A stretch of 41,041 bases of DNA from Legionella feeleii. Its GTDB lineage: Bacteria; Pseudomonadota; Gammaproteobacteria; Legionellales; Legionellaceae. Shown here one piece after another: positions 31,847 through 37,702 of the stretch; position 1 is the first letter of the stretch; the number at the start of each line of letters is the position of its first letter. The translations under genes were made by a program, and so were the position numbers. The DNA lies in NCBI RefSeq assembly GCF_001467625.1, contig NZ_LNYB01000085.1, positions 89,654-130,694 on the forward strand, written 5' to 3'. The notes beneath the pieces are model-generated. The model was given only the letters and a program-made list of their open reading frames with translations. It was not told the DNA's origin and did no database searches.

Positions 31847-31875
31847 TTGTGAGGCATGCATGCCTTTGCTACACT
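31847..31875 (+). promoter_or_regulatory. Predicted promoter directly before hammerhead 1
   Basis: TTGTGA (31847-31852) and TACACT (31870-31875), each 4/6 to consensus, have a 17-bp spacer. Transcription would begin near 31882, two bases before stem I of the ribozyme. Confidence 0.4.
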
Positions 31876-31883
31876 CATTTCCA

Positions 31884-31937
31884 CACAACTGATGATTCCG
31901 TGCAATCCGGATGAAACCAGGAACACCTGGTCTTGTG
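31884..31937 (+). ncRNA. Hammerhead ribozyme 1
   Basis: All parts of a hammerhead with open stem I are in order. Stem I: CACAA (31884-31888) with TTGTG (31933-31937). Core: CTGATGA (31889-31895). Stem II: TCCG/CGGA (31897-31900/31908-31911), 7-nt loop. Core: GAAA (31913-31916). Stem III: CCAGG/CCTGG (31917-31921/31926-31930). Then T31931 pairs with A31916, and C31932 is the cleavage-site base. Predicted cleavage is between 31932 and 31933. The base pair next to CUGAUGA/GAAA in stem II is U·U rather than the usual G-C, a possible weakness. Confidence 0.8.
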
Positions 31938-31941
31938 AATT

Positions 31942-31987
31942 GCTGCCCTAATTCCCAAATCACCGCAGCTGAACGTTTAGTCGGGAA
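31942..31987 (+). ncRNA. Conserved pseudoknot after hammerhead 1
   Basis: GCTGC/GCAGC (31942-31946/31965-31969) is interleaved with TTCCC/GGGAA (31952-31956/31983-31987), an H-type pseudoknot. The same fold follows hammerhead 2, where the first stem is GCTAC/GTAGC, a compensatory G-to-A/C-to-T change. The single-stranded parts CCCTAATTCCC and CGTTTAGTC are identical in both copies. It would form the 5' end region of the cleaved RNA. Confidence 0.65.
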
Positions 31988-32014
31988 CCATAACTAACCT
32001 GTTTACTCAGGACC

Positions 32015-32044
32015 AAAAAATTAACCGCAGATTTTTTACGGTTA
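32015..32044 (+). promoter_or_regulatory. Pseudoknot-type fold PK2
   Basis: AAAAAAT/ATTTTTT (32015-32021/32031-32037) is interleaved with TAACCG/CGGTTA (32022-32027/32039-32044). A further hairpin CAACAGG-ACT-CCTGTTG follows at 32053-32069. The two stems may be alternative rather than simultaneous, as the connecting loop is only 1 nt. Confidence 0.4.
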
Positions 32045-32065
32045 GTCACTAACAACAGGACTCCT

Positions 32066-32075
32066 GTTGACCTTT
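32066..32075 (+). repeat. GTTGACCTTT direct repeat, three copies (32066, 32176, 32549)
   Basis: The copies at 32176 and 32549 share TTGACCTTTNAACCAG; the first matches over its first 10 bases. They lie in the leader before, and just after, the 78-aa ORF. Role unknown. The 32076-32304 stretch otherwise shows only short stems (for example CTTGC/GCAAG) and no gene. Confidence 0.35.
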
Positions 32076-32304
32076 CATAATCAACACCTTGCCTTGCAAG
32101 TCGTTGAACCCATTGAACTATCGATGATGACTTTTTTATCTATTGATTTTTCGAATAAAACTTTGACTGTTAAGCGTTGACCTTTGAACCAGTGAGACTT
32201 TGGTGTTGTAAATCAATACCTTGGTTTTTTGATGGTTTTACCTGTGAAATGCTGCCTTTAATGACTGCATTTTTTTTATTTTAACACCTTAAACTGGAGA
32301 ACTT

Positions 32305-32541
32305 GTGAACAATTCCGTCCGTGATATCAGCCACCAGGAAACGCTATCTGTTATTGATGAGCTTAAAGACAAAAAAGACTATTTATTAACTCAGGAGAAT
32401 TTTGAACGATTAATGCAAGTACAAAAATCCGTAGAACAAGCAACTGAAATGCGACCGACCTTTAAAAAACTGATCAATAGCTTAGTGACTGAAGACGCTT
32501 TGACTGATTTAACAGAGCGGTTGATTAAACAAATGGCGTAA
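32305..32541 (+). CDS. 78-aa helical protein, first gene of the recombinase unit
   Basis: GTG start at 32305 with CTGGAGA upstream. The product is fully helical (ISHQETLSVIDELKDKKDYLLTQENFERLMQVQKS … LINSLVTEDALTDLTERLIKQMA) with no recognised motif. It lies in the same direction as the two recombinase homologues and downstream of hammerhead 1, so it may be an accessory or directionality factor (inference). Confidence 0.55.
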   Translation: MNNSVRDISHQETLSVIDELKDKKDYLLTQENFERLMQVQKSVEQATEMRPTFKKLINSLVTEDALTDLTERLIKQMA

Positions 32542-32553
32542 TCGAAACATTGA

Positions 32554-32715
32554 CCTTTAAACCAGAAACCCAATAAGGAGAATAAGACTTTAGAACAAAC
32601 TGCGGTATCGATTAAAGAAGTAACTACGGGTTTACCCCCGAATCGAGCCTTGTGGCCCTTGCCAAGCATCATGTATATGAGCTGCTCGAATAACACTAAA
32701 CACAATCCTGGGTAA
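32554..32715 (+). pseudogene. Start-less short reading frame
   Basis: An open frame follows TGA 32551 and runs to TAA 32713. It reads 'ENKTLEQTAVSIKEVTTGLPPNRALWPLPSI…' after an AAGGAG-like site (32575-32580), with TTA where a TTG start might be expected. The translation looks protein-like, but there is no normal start codon at the right distance. Possibly a decayed small gene, or start loss. Confidence 0.3.
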
Positions 32716-32745
32716 ACGTAGTGACATTATCAGGAACTTAAGCCA

Positions 32746-33555
32746 ATGAGCAGAAAACAAAAACTAACCAAAACCATGGTTCAATATCTGAAACAGGACA
32801 ATCAGGGATCATTAAACACAAGGCAGGTTCGCCTTTTTGCGATGAATCGAATCATTAACGATTTATTTGTAGCGCGGACAGCGCCCATAACCTGGTATGC
32901 ACTCACAACAGAGCATATTAAAAAGTTAGTAAATTACTGGCACGATAAAGGATTAAAAGCGGCAACCATTATGAATTATCTGGTTTGTCTGCGCTATTTT
33001 TTAAATAAAATTAACCACACGATAGAGGGTATAGATAATCAATCCTTGCGTCTTGTAAAATTACGAAACAATAAAAGACCAGAAATTCATAGCGACACTG
33101 TTTTAAGCGCAATCAACGAGCCCATTGCTTATCTGTTATTCGCGTTACAAGCCAAATTTGGTCTCACACTCCTTGAATCCATGTTTCTTGTACCAGCCAT
33201 CCACATTCATGAAAACGAACTCTGGATTACCAGAGAAATCAGTACCAATCGTAAAGATCGCCTAATCCCCATTATCAGCGAAGAGCAACAAACAATCATT
33301 AGCAGATTAGTCACCCTGACAGATTACAAAAAGAGCCTGCATCAACAGTTTGGTGAACATCATTTACGCCTTGCGTATAAATTTGCATTAAGTACCTTAA
33401 AACTACCGACTCAGGTGAACTATCGATATTTATACGCTAAATCACGTTTTGATAATTTATGTATAAACCACAGCAGACAAGAAGCAAAAAAAATAGTGAT
33501 TAAGGAAACAAATATTAATAAAACCAGTCCTCTTTGGAGCACAATCCATGAGTAA
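32746..33555 (+). CDS. Catalytically degenerate tyrosine-recombinase homologue
   Basis: 269 aa. The N-terminal core-binding region (GSLNTRQVRLFAMNRIINDLF … LTTEHIKKLVNYWHDKGLKAATIMNYLVCLRYFLNKI) is clearly homologous to residues 22-90 of the next protein. The catalytic region is altered: the first Arg motif FGFRREES is FGLTLLES; HGLRH is gone; the terminal Tyr is missing; only an NHSR remnant survives. It probably binds DNA and the active partner without cutting. It overlaps the next gene by 8 nt. Confidence 0.7.
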   Translation: MSRKQKLTKTMVQYLKQDNQGSLNTRQVRLFAMNRIINDLFVARTAPITWYALTTEHIKKLVNYWHDKGLKAATIMNYLVCLRYFLNKINHTIEGIDNQSLRLVKLRNNKRPEIHSDTVLSAINEPIAYLLFALQAKFGLTLLESMFLVPAIHIHENELWITREISTNRKDRLIPIISEEQQTIISRLVTLTDYKKSLHQQFGEHHLRLAYKFALSTLKLPTQVNYRYLYAKSRFDNLCINHSRQEAKKIVIKETNINKTSPLWSTIHE

Positions 33556-34447
33556 AACAAAATTAAGAAGTGCTACGTATTCCATTCATAATCTGGTGAA
33601 ACAGATGAAGATCTCCTCCTTCAATACTCGCGCCGATACGCGTGTCATGCTGGTTCGTTGCATTAAGGACCTACATAGTATCGGCTTTAAAGTAGGGCAT
33701 ATCAAAGGAATTAAAGAGCGGCATGTCCATGCCTTAATAGCGCATTGGAAAAGCCAGGGGAAAAATCCAGCCACCATTAAAAATTACATGGCCAAACTGC
33801 GTAAAATGGCAATACAACTCGGCACTCCAGAACTGATTAAATCAGAAAACAGGGCTTATCAAATTGAAAGTCGCACTCACATCCCCTCAGTCAATAAAGC
33901 CATTACTGATATTGATTTTTCACAGTGCAAAGACGCTCACATACGCTTATCGCTTGAAGGGCAGGCATTATTTGGATTTAGACGTGAAGAATCCCTTAAA
34001 TTTACCTTAAGTGAGGCTTATGAAAGAAACCATCTTAATATCAAACCCAGCTGGACCAAGGGTGGGATAGGCCGGATTATTAAAATAAGAACTGATGAGC
34101 AGCGCCAATGGCTTCATCGAGTCAGCCAGCTGGTTCGTCCTGGACAATCGTTGATACCACCAGAGAAGTCCTATAAAGAACAGGTTGGCCACTATAAAAC
34201 GATTACAGAACAGTTAGGTCTCTCGAATTTACATGGCCTTCGTCATGCCTATGCACAGCGTCGTTATCACGAACTGACCTGCTGGTTTGATGACAACAAA
34301 AAAGGGCTTTTGCCACCAATTGCCGGAGGAAAACCGTTTAAAGAATTGTCACCCAAAGAACGGGACTGGGACATGCGTGCCAGACAGATTATATCGAGAG
34401 AATTAGGCCACTCCCGCCTGTCCATAACTAAAATTTACATAGGGTGA
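33548..34447 (+). CDS. Tyrosine recombinase of the integrase_1 type, intact
   Basis: 299 aa. A SAM-like N-terminal domain (about 20-95) is followed by a catalytic domain with R145 (FGFRREES), K171 (WTKGG), H229-GL-R232 (LHGLRH), H288 (RELGHSR) and Y297 (TKIYIG), two residues from the end. This matches the Phage_integr_N/Integrase_1 family found on gammaproteobacterial islands. It is translated with the degenerate homologue, and hammerhead 2 lies 67 nt after its stop. It could move the flanked unit or help the ICE. Confidence 0.85.
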   Translation: MSKTKLRSATYSIHNLVKQMKISSFNTRADTRVMLVRCIKDLHSIGFKVGHIKGIKERHVHALIAHWKSQGKNPATIKNYMAKLRKMAIQLGTPELIKSENRAYQIESRTHIPSVNKAITDIDFSQCKDAHIRLSLEGQALFGFRREESLKFTLSEAYERNHLNIKPSWTKGGIGRIIKIRTDEQRQWLHRVSQLVRPGQSLIPPEKSYKEQVGHYKTITEQLGLSNLHGLRHAYAQRRYHELTCWFDDNKKGLLPPIAGGKPFKELSPKERDWDMRARQIISRELGHSRLSITKIYIG

Positions 34448-34495
34448 TCTGGCTGTTTTTGCTTGAATTTTATGGTTTATTGCCGCAATTCTTAG

Positions 34496-34501
34496 TATAA
34501 T
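34496..34501 (+). promoter_or_regulatory. TATAAT -10 candidate before hammerhead 2
   Basis: A consensus -10 would start RNA near 34508, 7 nt before stem I of hammerhead 2, mirroring the arrangement at copy 1. No convincing -35 is visible. Confidence 0.3.
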
Positions 34502-34514
34502 AATCTTCAAATAA

Positions 34515-34568
34515 AACGACTGATGAATCCGTGAAACTCGGAAGAAACCAACAAACGCTGGTCTCGTT
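34515..34568 (+). ncRNA. Hammerhead ribozyme 2
   Basis: Same order as copy 1. Stem I: AACGA/TCGTT (34515-34519/34564-34568), differing from copy 1 on both sides so pairing is kept. Core: CTGATGA (34520-34526). Stem II: TCCG/CGGA (34528-34531/34539-34542). Core: GAAA (34544-34547). Stem III: CCA/TGG (34548-34550/34559-34561) with 8-nt loop. T34562 pairs with A34547; C34563 is the cleavage base (cut between 34563 and 34564). The stem II closing position is A·A. Stem III is short, so activity needs testing. Confidence 0.78.
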
Positions 34569-34573
34569 AAATT

Positions 34574-34620
34574 GCTACCCTAATTCCCCAGTCATCGTAG
34601 CTGAGCGTTTAGTCGGGAAT
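34574..34620 (+). ncRNA. Conserved pseudoknot after hammerhead 2
   Basis: GCTAC/GTAGC (34574-34578/34597-34601) interleaves with ATTCCC/GGGAAT (34583-34588/34615-34620). It is the second copy of the fold at 31942-31987, with covariation in the first stem and identical core single strands. Confidence 0.65.
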
Positions 34621-34754
34621 CTGCTATACCTTAATTCAATAGACAACTATTGAACCATTTAAAAATAGAGGCTTATCCCTTTATTTTCATTTCATTAAAG
34701 CAATTAATCTTGTTTTGAACCCGTTTGAATTCATTGTCTGATACCTGTCAGGCA

Positions 34755-34823
34755 AACCCATTTTGAGAATGCATTCTTTAACAATCTGGGTTATTCAACC
34801 ATGTTTAAAAAAAGGTGAATAAC
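34755..34823 (+). promoter_or_regulatory. Mutually exclusive hairpins in the 34.7-34.8 kb leader
   Basis: AACCCA/TGGGTT (34755-34760/34787-34792) competes with GTTATTCA/TGAATAAC (34790-34797/34816-34823), as they share GTT. Part of the 580-bp non-coding interval between the recombinase and the 69-aa ORF, which holds hammerhead 2 and these leader folds and no gene. Confidence 0.35.
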
Positions 34824-34831
34824 ATAAGCTT

Positions 34832-34888
34832 ACGCTGGGGAAAAACTCAGCGTTTGCTGATTATTTCTCCGGTTTTTTACAGGAGAAA
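34832..34888 (+). promoter_or_regulatory. Pseudoknot-type fold PK3 with competing hairpin
   Basis: ACGCTG/CAGCGT (34832-34837/34848-34853) interleaves with GGGAAA/TTTCTC (34838-34843/34864-34869, one G·U). The second strand can instead pair downstream as TTTCTCC/GGAGAAA (34864-34870/34882-34888). This is a switch-like layout. Confidence 0.45.
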
Positions 34889-34961
34889 GGGTCGTGCGTA
34901 TTCAGACAGATACCTTAAAATTAATTCACTTCAATCACTAAGCCTGTTTTAAGGTTTATAA

Positions 34962-35010
34962 CCCATAGGGGAAATCACACTTCCTCCATGGGGCAAGGGT
35001 AATTTCCCCT
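34962..35010 (+). promoter_or_regulatory. Pseudoknot-type fold PK4 just before the 69-aa ORF
   Basis: CCCAT/ATGGG (34962-34966/34988-34992) interleaves with GGGGAAAT/ATTTCCCC (34968-34975/35002-35009). Loop lengths (1, 12 and 9 nt) are sterically reasonable for an H-type pseudoknot. The RBS of the next ORF follows within 10 nt. Confidence 0.55.
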
Positions 35011-35028
35011 TATTTAAGGAGAAAACCC

Positions 35029-35238
35029 ATGCAACATCCGTCTTTTGCCGAATATACCAGTCAATGCACTCGAACTGATTTAGCCTTTTTTGATTTATTG
35101 CGCTCTATTGCCGAACTGTATGCCAATCAGCATGCGTTATCGGAAGAAGAGCTGGCACAACTTCAAATTGGCACTCGAACATTGAATGGAATCATCGCAA
35201 GGAATACTGCAACGAACCGTTCCATGCAGTTGGCCTAA
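35029..35238 (+). CDS. Small hypothetical protein before ssb
   Basis: 69 aa with AAGGAG upstream. Soluble, helical (LAFFDLLRSIAELYANQHALSEEELAQLQIGTRTLNGIIARN). No family recognised. Each of the genes from here to the methylase, except the coupled 56-aa ORF, has its own structured leader, suggesting separate control. Confidence 0.6.
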   Translation: MQHPSFAEYTSQCTRTDLAFFDLLRSIAELYANQHALSEEELAQLQIGTRTLNGIIARNTATNRSMQLA

Positions 35239-35278
35239 GTAACCGAATTAAACCGGTTGCTGTTTTACCCATTTTAAT

Positions 35279-35332
35279 CCGCACAATCGGATAGCTACTG
35301 CCTTGTGCGGGAGTTCTCCGATTGTGCGTTTT
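35279..35332 (+). promoter_or_regulatory. Pseudoknot/terminator switch PK5 before ssb
   Basis: CCGCACAA/TTGTGCGG (35279-35286/35303-35310) interleaves with TCGGA/TCCGA (35287-35291/35317-35321). The same first strand can instead form a perfect 12-bp hairpin CGCACAATCGGA/TCCGATTGTGCG (35280-35291/35317-35328) ending in TTTT, an intrinsic-terminator shape. The two folds exclude each other, so ssb expression could be gated by which one forms. Confidence 0.55.
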
Positions 35333-35359
35333 ATTAATACCACTTAAAGGAGAACAAAA

Positions 35360-35785
35360 ATGGCAGTATTAAACAAAGTCCAATTGATAGGCCATGTCGG
35401 GCATTCACCTAAAACGACTCAAACAAGGGAAAATCATCCTGTTGCCTCCGTGTCACTGGCCACGAATGAATCCTATCGCAGGAATGATGAGTGGGAGACG
35501 GTGACCGAATGGCATAGCCTGGTGTTTTTTGGGAAATTAGCGAATTTTGCTGTGGAGCGCCTGCAAAAAGGCAGCCAGATTTATATTGAAGGCAAACTGC
35601 GTTCAAATAGCTGGACTGATGCTGAGGGTGTGAAGCGGCAATCATTCAATATTGTGGTGCAATCCATTCAGTTGCTTGATAGCGCCAGACTAAAAGAACT
35701 ACCAGAACAGACTGACAAACCAACAGCAGAGGAGTATTTAACGCAAATGCACTCGCTTCTGGAATGTGATGACGTTCCCTTTTAA
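35360..35785 (+). CDS. ssb: Single-stranded DNA-binding protein
   Basis: 141 aa OB-fold protein: 'LNKVQLIGHVGHSPKTTQT…PVASVSLATNESYRRN…TEWHSLVFFGKLANFAVERLQKGSQIYIEGKLRSNSWTDAEGVKR'. The acidic tail ends DDVPF, the partner-docking tip. It is shorter than chromosomal SSB and has a reduced linker. ICE/plasmid SSBs coat incoming single strands and are often expressed early in the recipient. Preceded by PK5, followed by PK6. Confidence 0.93.
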   Translation: MAVLNKVQLIGHVGHSPKTTQTRENHPVASVSLATNESYRRNDEWETVTEWHSLVFFGKLANFAVERLQKGSQIYIEGKLRSNSWTDAEGVKRQSFNIVVQSIQLLDSARLKELPEQTDKPTAEEYLTQMHSLLECDDVPF

Positions 35786-35799
35786 TCTGTTTTATTAAT

Positions 35800-35832
35800 C
35801 CCGAAGGGCGTTTCTCCTTCGGGAACAACGCC
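35800..35832 (+). promoter_or_regulatory. Pseudoknot-type fold PK6
   Basis: CCCGAAGG/CCTTCGGG (35800-35807/35816-35823) interleaves with GCGTT/AACGC (35808-35812/35827-35831), extendable to GGCGTT/AACGCC. The connecting loop of 3 nt is tight for an 8-bp stem, so the stems might alternate. It lies between ssb and the next ORF. Confidence 0.5.
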
Positions 35833-35858
35833 TTATTAACGTAAGGAAACTACTTAAA

Positions 35859-36167
35859 ATGAATCTATTTGAACTGACAGCAGTCTCTAATTTCTTGAGC
35901 TGCTTCCCCGATGATATGACCTACCCAGTCCTTATCAGTCGGTTAACGAATGGAGAAATAGAGGCTGATGATGCAATCGTCTTTTGGCAGCCTTTTGAAG
36001 GCTACTGCAGTGGATTTATCGCCGAATGCATAGAAACCCTGCGTCAGCAGTTAGTGGAGCGGTTTATAGTAAATCCCCAGGCTGTTCAAAGCATGTGCAT
36101 TGAAGGGCGTGTTCTCTGTACGAGGTGTCTCTGTTATCCAAGGAGAGAGAAGAGTGACTCTTATTGA
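35859..36167 (+). CDS. Hypothetical protein, 102 aa
   Basis: The AAGGAAAC site precedes ATG 35859. Acidic soluble protein (NLFELTAVSNFLSCFPDDMTYPVLISRLTNGEIEADDAIVFWQPFEGY…) with a Cys-containing basic tail (CTRCLCYPRREKSDSY). The style of the N-terminal part suggests a small ICE early gene; no family recognised. Overlaps the next ORF by 14 nt. Confidence 0.55.
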   Translation: MNLFELTAVSNFLSCFPDDMTYPVLISRLTNGEIEADDAIVFWQPFEGYCSGFIAECIETLRQQLVERFIVNPQAVQSMCIEGRVLCTRCLCYPRREKSDSY

Positions 36168-36324
36168 AAAGATAATTGAGGCCATCCTCAGTGACGATGC
36201 TTCAACAGCCAAACAGTCAGAAATCTTAATTAGAATCTATGAGAACAGTTCTAATCAGGCCCTTATCGATGACTGTTTCATCTGTCTTTGTGGCTATGGC
36301 TTAAAGACACTGATGAGTCAATAA
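36154..36324 (+). CDS. Small hypothetical protein, 56 aa
   Basis: GTG start at 36154 with AAGGAGAG 7 nt upstream. Helical peptide (TLIEKIIEAILSDDASTAKQSEILIRIYENSSNQALIDDCFICLCGYGLKTLM). It overlaps the preceding ORF, implying translational coupling. No function assigned. Confidence 0.5.
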   Translation: MTLIEKIIEAILSDDASTAKQSEILIRIYENSSNQALIDDCFICLCGYGLKTLMSQ

Positions 36325-36335
36325 TTTGTTTATAA

Positions 36336-36370
36336 CCCGTGCGGGACAGCAGTCCCGCATGGGACTGTTG
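36336..36370 (+). promoter_or_regulatory. Alternating-stem leader PK7 before the DNA methylase
   Basis: A 10-bp stem CCCGTGCGGG/CCCGCATGGG (36336-36345/36354-36363, one G·U) has loop ACAGCAGT, of which CAGCAGT (36347-36353) can pair with ACTGTTG (36364-36370, one G·U). With no spacer the two full stems cannot coexist, so this is more likely a conformational switch than a stable pseudoknot. Confidence 0.45.
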
Positions 36371-36392
36371 CTCGCTCTTTCAGGAGCAGAAA

Positions 36393-37553
36393 ATGTCAGA
36401 TAATGTGTTCAATGTTCAACGCGTTGCCCACAACTTAGAAGTACTCGCAGAACTTAAATCAGCAAGCCCCAACCCAGATGTCTTAAAGCGATATACCGGC
36501 TGGGGAGGTCTTCGTAATGCGGTTTACACCTCGAATGTCTATCGGGTGCTAAAGCAGCATTGCTCAGAGAGTGAAATTGCCAGCATTAAAAAAACCATCA
36601 GCAATGCTTACTACACCCCTTCTGCTTTGATTGAGTGTGTCTTTGATGGATTGCTACGCCTTAGCAGGCCCTTCCAGACCATCCTTGAGCCGAGCGTGGG
36701 TCATGGCCTTTTTTTTGAGCACATGCCGGATGAGTGGAGAAGAGGGGCGCTTTATGCAGTCGAAATGGATGAAGTCAGCTGTCAGTTGTTTCAACAGCTC
36801 TACCCCGATGTATCCCTGCATCAGGGCGGATTTGAAACCTGTCAGCCCCCGATTGCCTTTGATTTAATCCTTGGCAACCCCCCTTATGGACAAGCGGTTG
36901 TGGCAGATGCCAGCCATCCTGATATCTCAAGGTTGCGAATCCACCACTTTTTCGTAGCCAAATGCATGCGGCTACTGGCACCGGGAGGAATTCTTGCCAT
37001 GGTCTTGCCACGCTATTTTCTGGATAACCGGCAAGACCATGCCCGAGGGATTATTCATCAGGAAGGAGGCTCTTTACTTGCGGCCTATCGTTTGCCTGAT
37101 AATCTCTTTGCCGATGCAAAAGTCACCGTGGATTTGGTTTTTTTAGTCAAGGAGAAAGGGGAAGAGGATTGGCTTTATGTTGACAAAATAAAGATTGATA
37201 ACAGGGTAAGTCACATCAACCGCTATTTTTCAATCAATCCTTCCCATATTATCGGGGAGCTTGCGATGGTGGAAGCCTATGGACGATATGAGCTGGCCTG
37301 CCGACAACCATCCAAGGGAGACCCCTTTGCCCTGTTAAAACAACTGTTGACTTATTTCCCTCCGAAAAAACTGCCGACCCTTGACGAATGCAAAATCAAA
37401 CTGAACAAACGATTGGAGTTAGTGGACAAGGACATTCAGTCTTTATCGCTCATGAAAAATCGGCTGCTTCAGGCGCAACGTGATTTACAGCGCATGGAAC
37501 GACAGTTCTTACAGCGATGTGTTGATACCGTTAACGTTCAATCATTGTCCTGA
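36393..37553 (+). CDS. N6-adenine DNA methylase (DarB/anti-restriction-type)
   Basis: 386 aa from ATG 36393 (CAGGAG upstream). The opening 'LKRYTGWGGLRNAVY' and 'SNAYYTPSALIECVFDGLLRL' are typical of mobile-element N6 methylases. SAM motif I is ILEPSVGHGLF and the catalytic motif IV is NPPY (162-165). The C-terminal part is helical without a clear specificity domain. It could modify ICE DNA to resist host restriction after transfer. The position beside ssb and structured leaders fits an early, entry-phase gene. Confidence 0.8.
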   Translation: MSDNVFNVQRVAHNLEVLAELKSASPNPDVLKRYTGWGGLRNAVYTSNVYRVLKQHCSESEIASIKKTISNAYYTPSALIECVFDGLLRLSRPFQTILEPSVGHGLFFEHMPDEWRRGALYAVEMDEVSCQLFQQLYPDVSLHQGGFETCQPPIAFDLILGNPPYGQAVVADASHPDISRLRIHHFFVAKCMRLLAPGGILAMVLPRYFLDNRQDHARGIIHQEGGSLLAAYRLPDNLFADAKVTVDLVFLVKEKGEEDWLYVDKIKIDNRVSHINRYFSINPSHIIGELAMVEAYGRYELACRQPSKGDPFALLKQLLTYFPPKKLPTLDECKIKLNKRLELVDKDIQSLSLMKNRLLQAQRDLQRMERQFLQRCVDTVNVQSLS

Positions 37554-37556
37554 CTG

Positions 37557-37595
37557 CTCCTGGCAAGACTTCCGTAAGGAGGCTTGCCTTTTTTT
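37557..37595 (+). terminator. Terminator/pseudoknot PK8 after the methylase
   Basis: GGCAAG/CTTGCC (37562-37567/37583-37588) is followed by seven T's, an intrinsic terminator. The interleaved pair CTCCT/AGGAG (37557-37561/37577-37581) gives the same pseudoknot order as the other leaders, with a terminator as the alternative, as in PK5. Confidence 0.6.
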
Positions 37596-37604
37596 AAGTC
37601 CACG

Positions 37605-37625
37605 GCAGGGAAACGTTTCTCCTGC
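37605..37625. repeat. Hairpin GCAGG…CCTGC
   Basis: GCAGG/CCTGC (37605-37609/37621-37625) enclose the self-complementary GAAACGTTTC (37610-37619), giving a strong stem in the leader of the next gene. Confidence 0.5.
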
Positions 37626-37702
37626 ATGGGCTACTCGACCTTTTTAAATGAACAATCTGAAAACCCCGATTTTTTAATTAACACCAATGTAAGGAATTAA
37701 GG

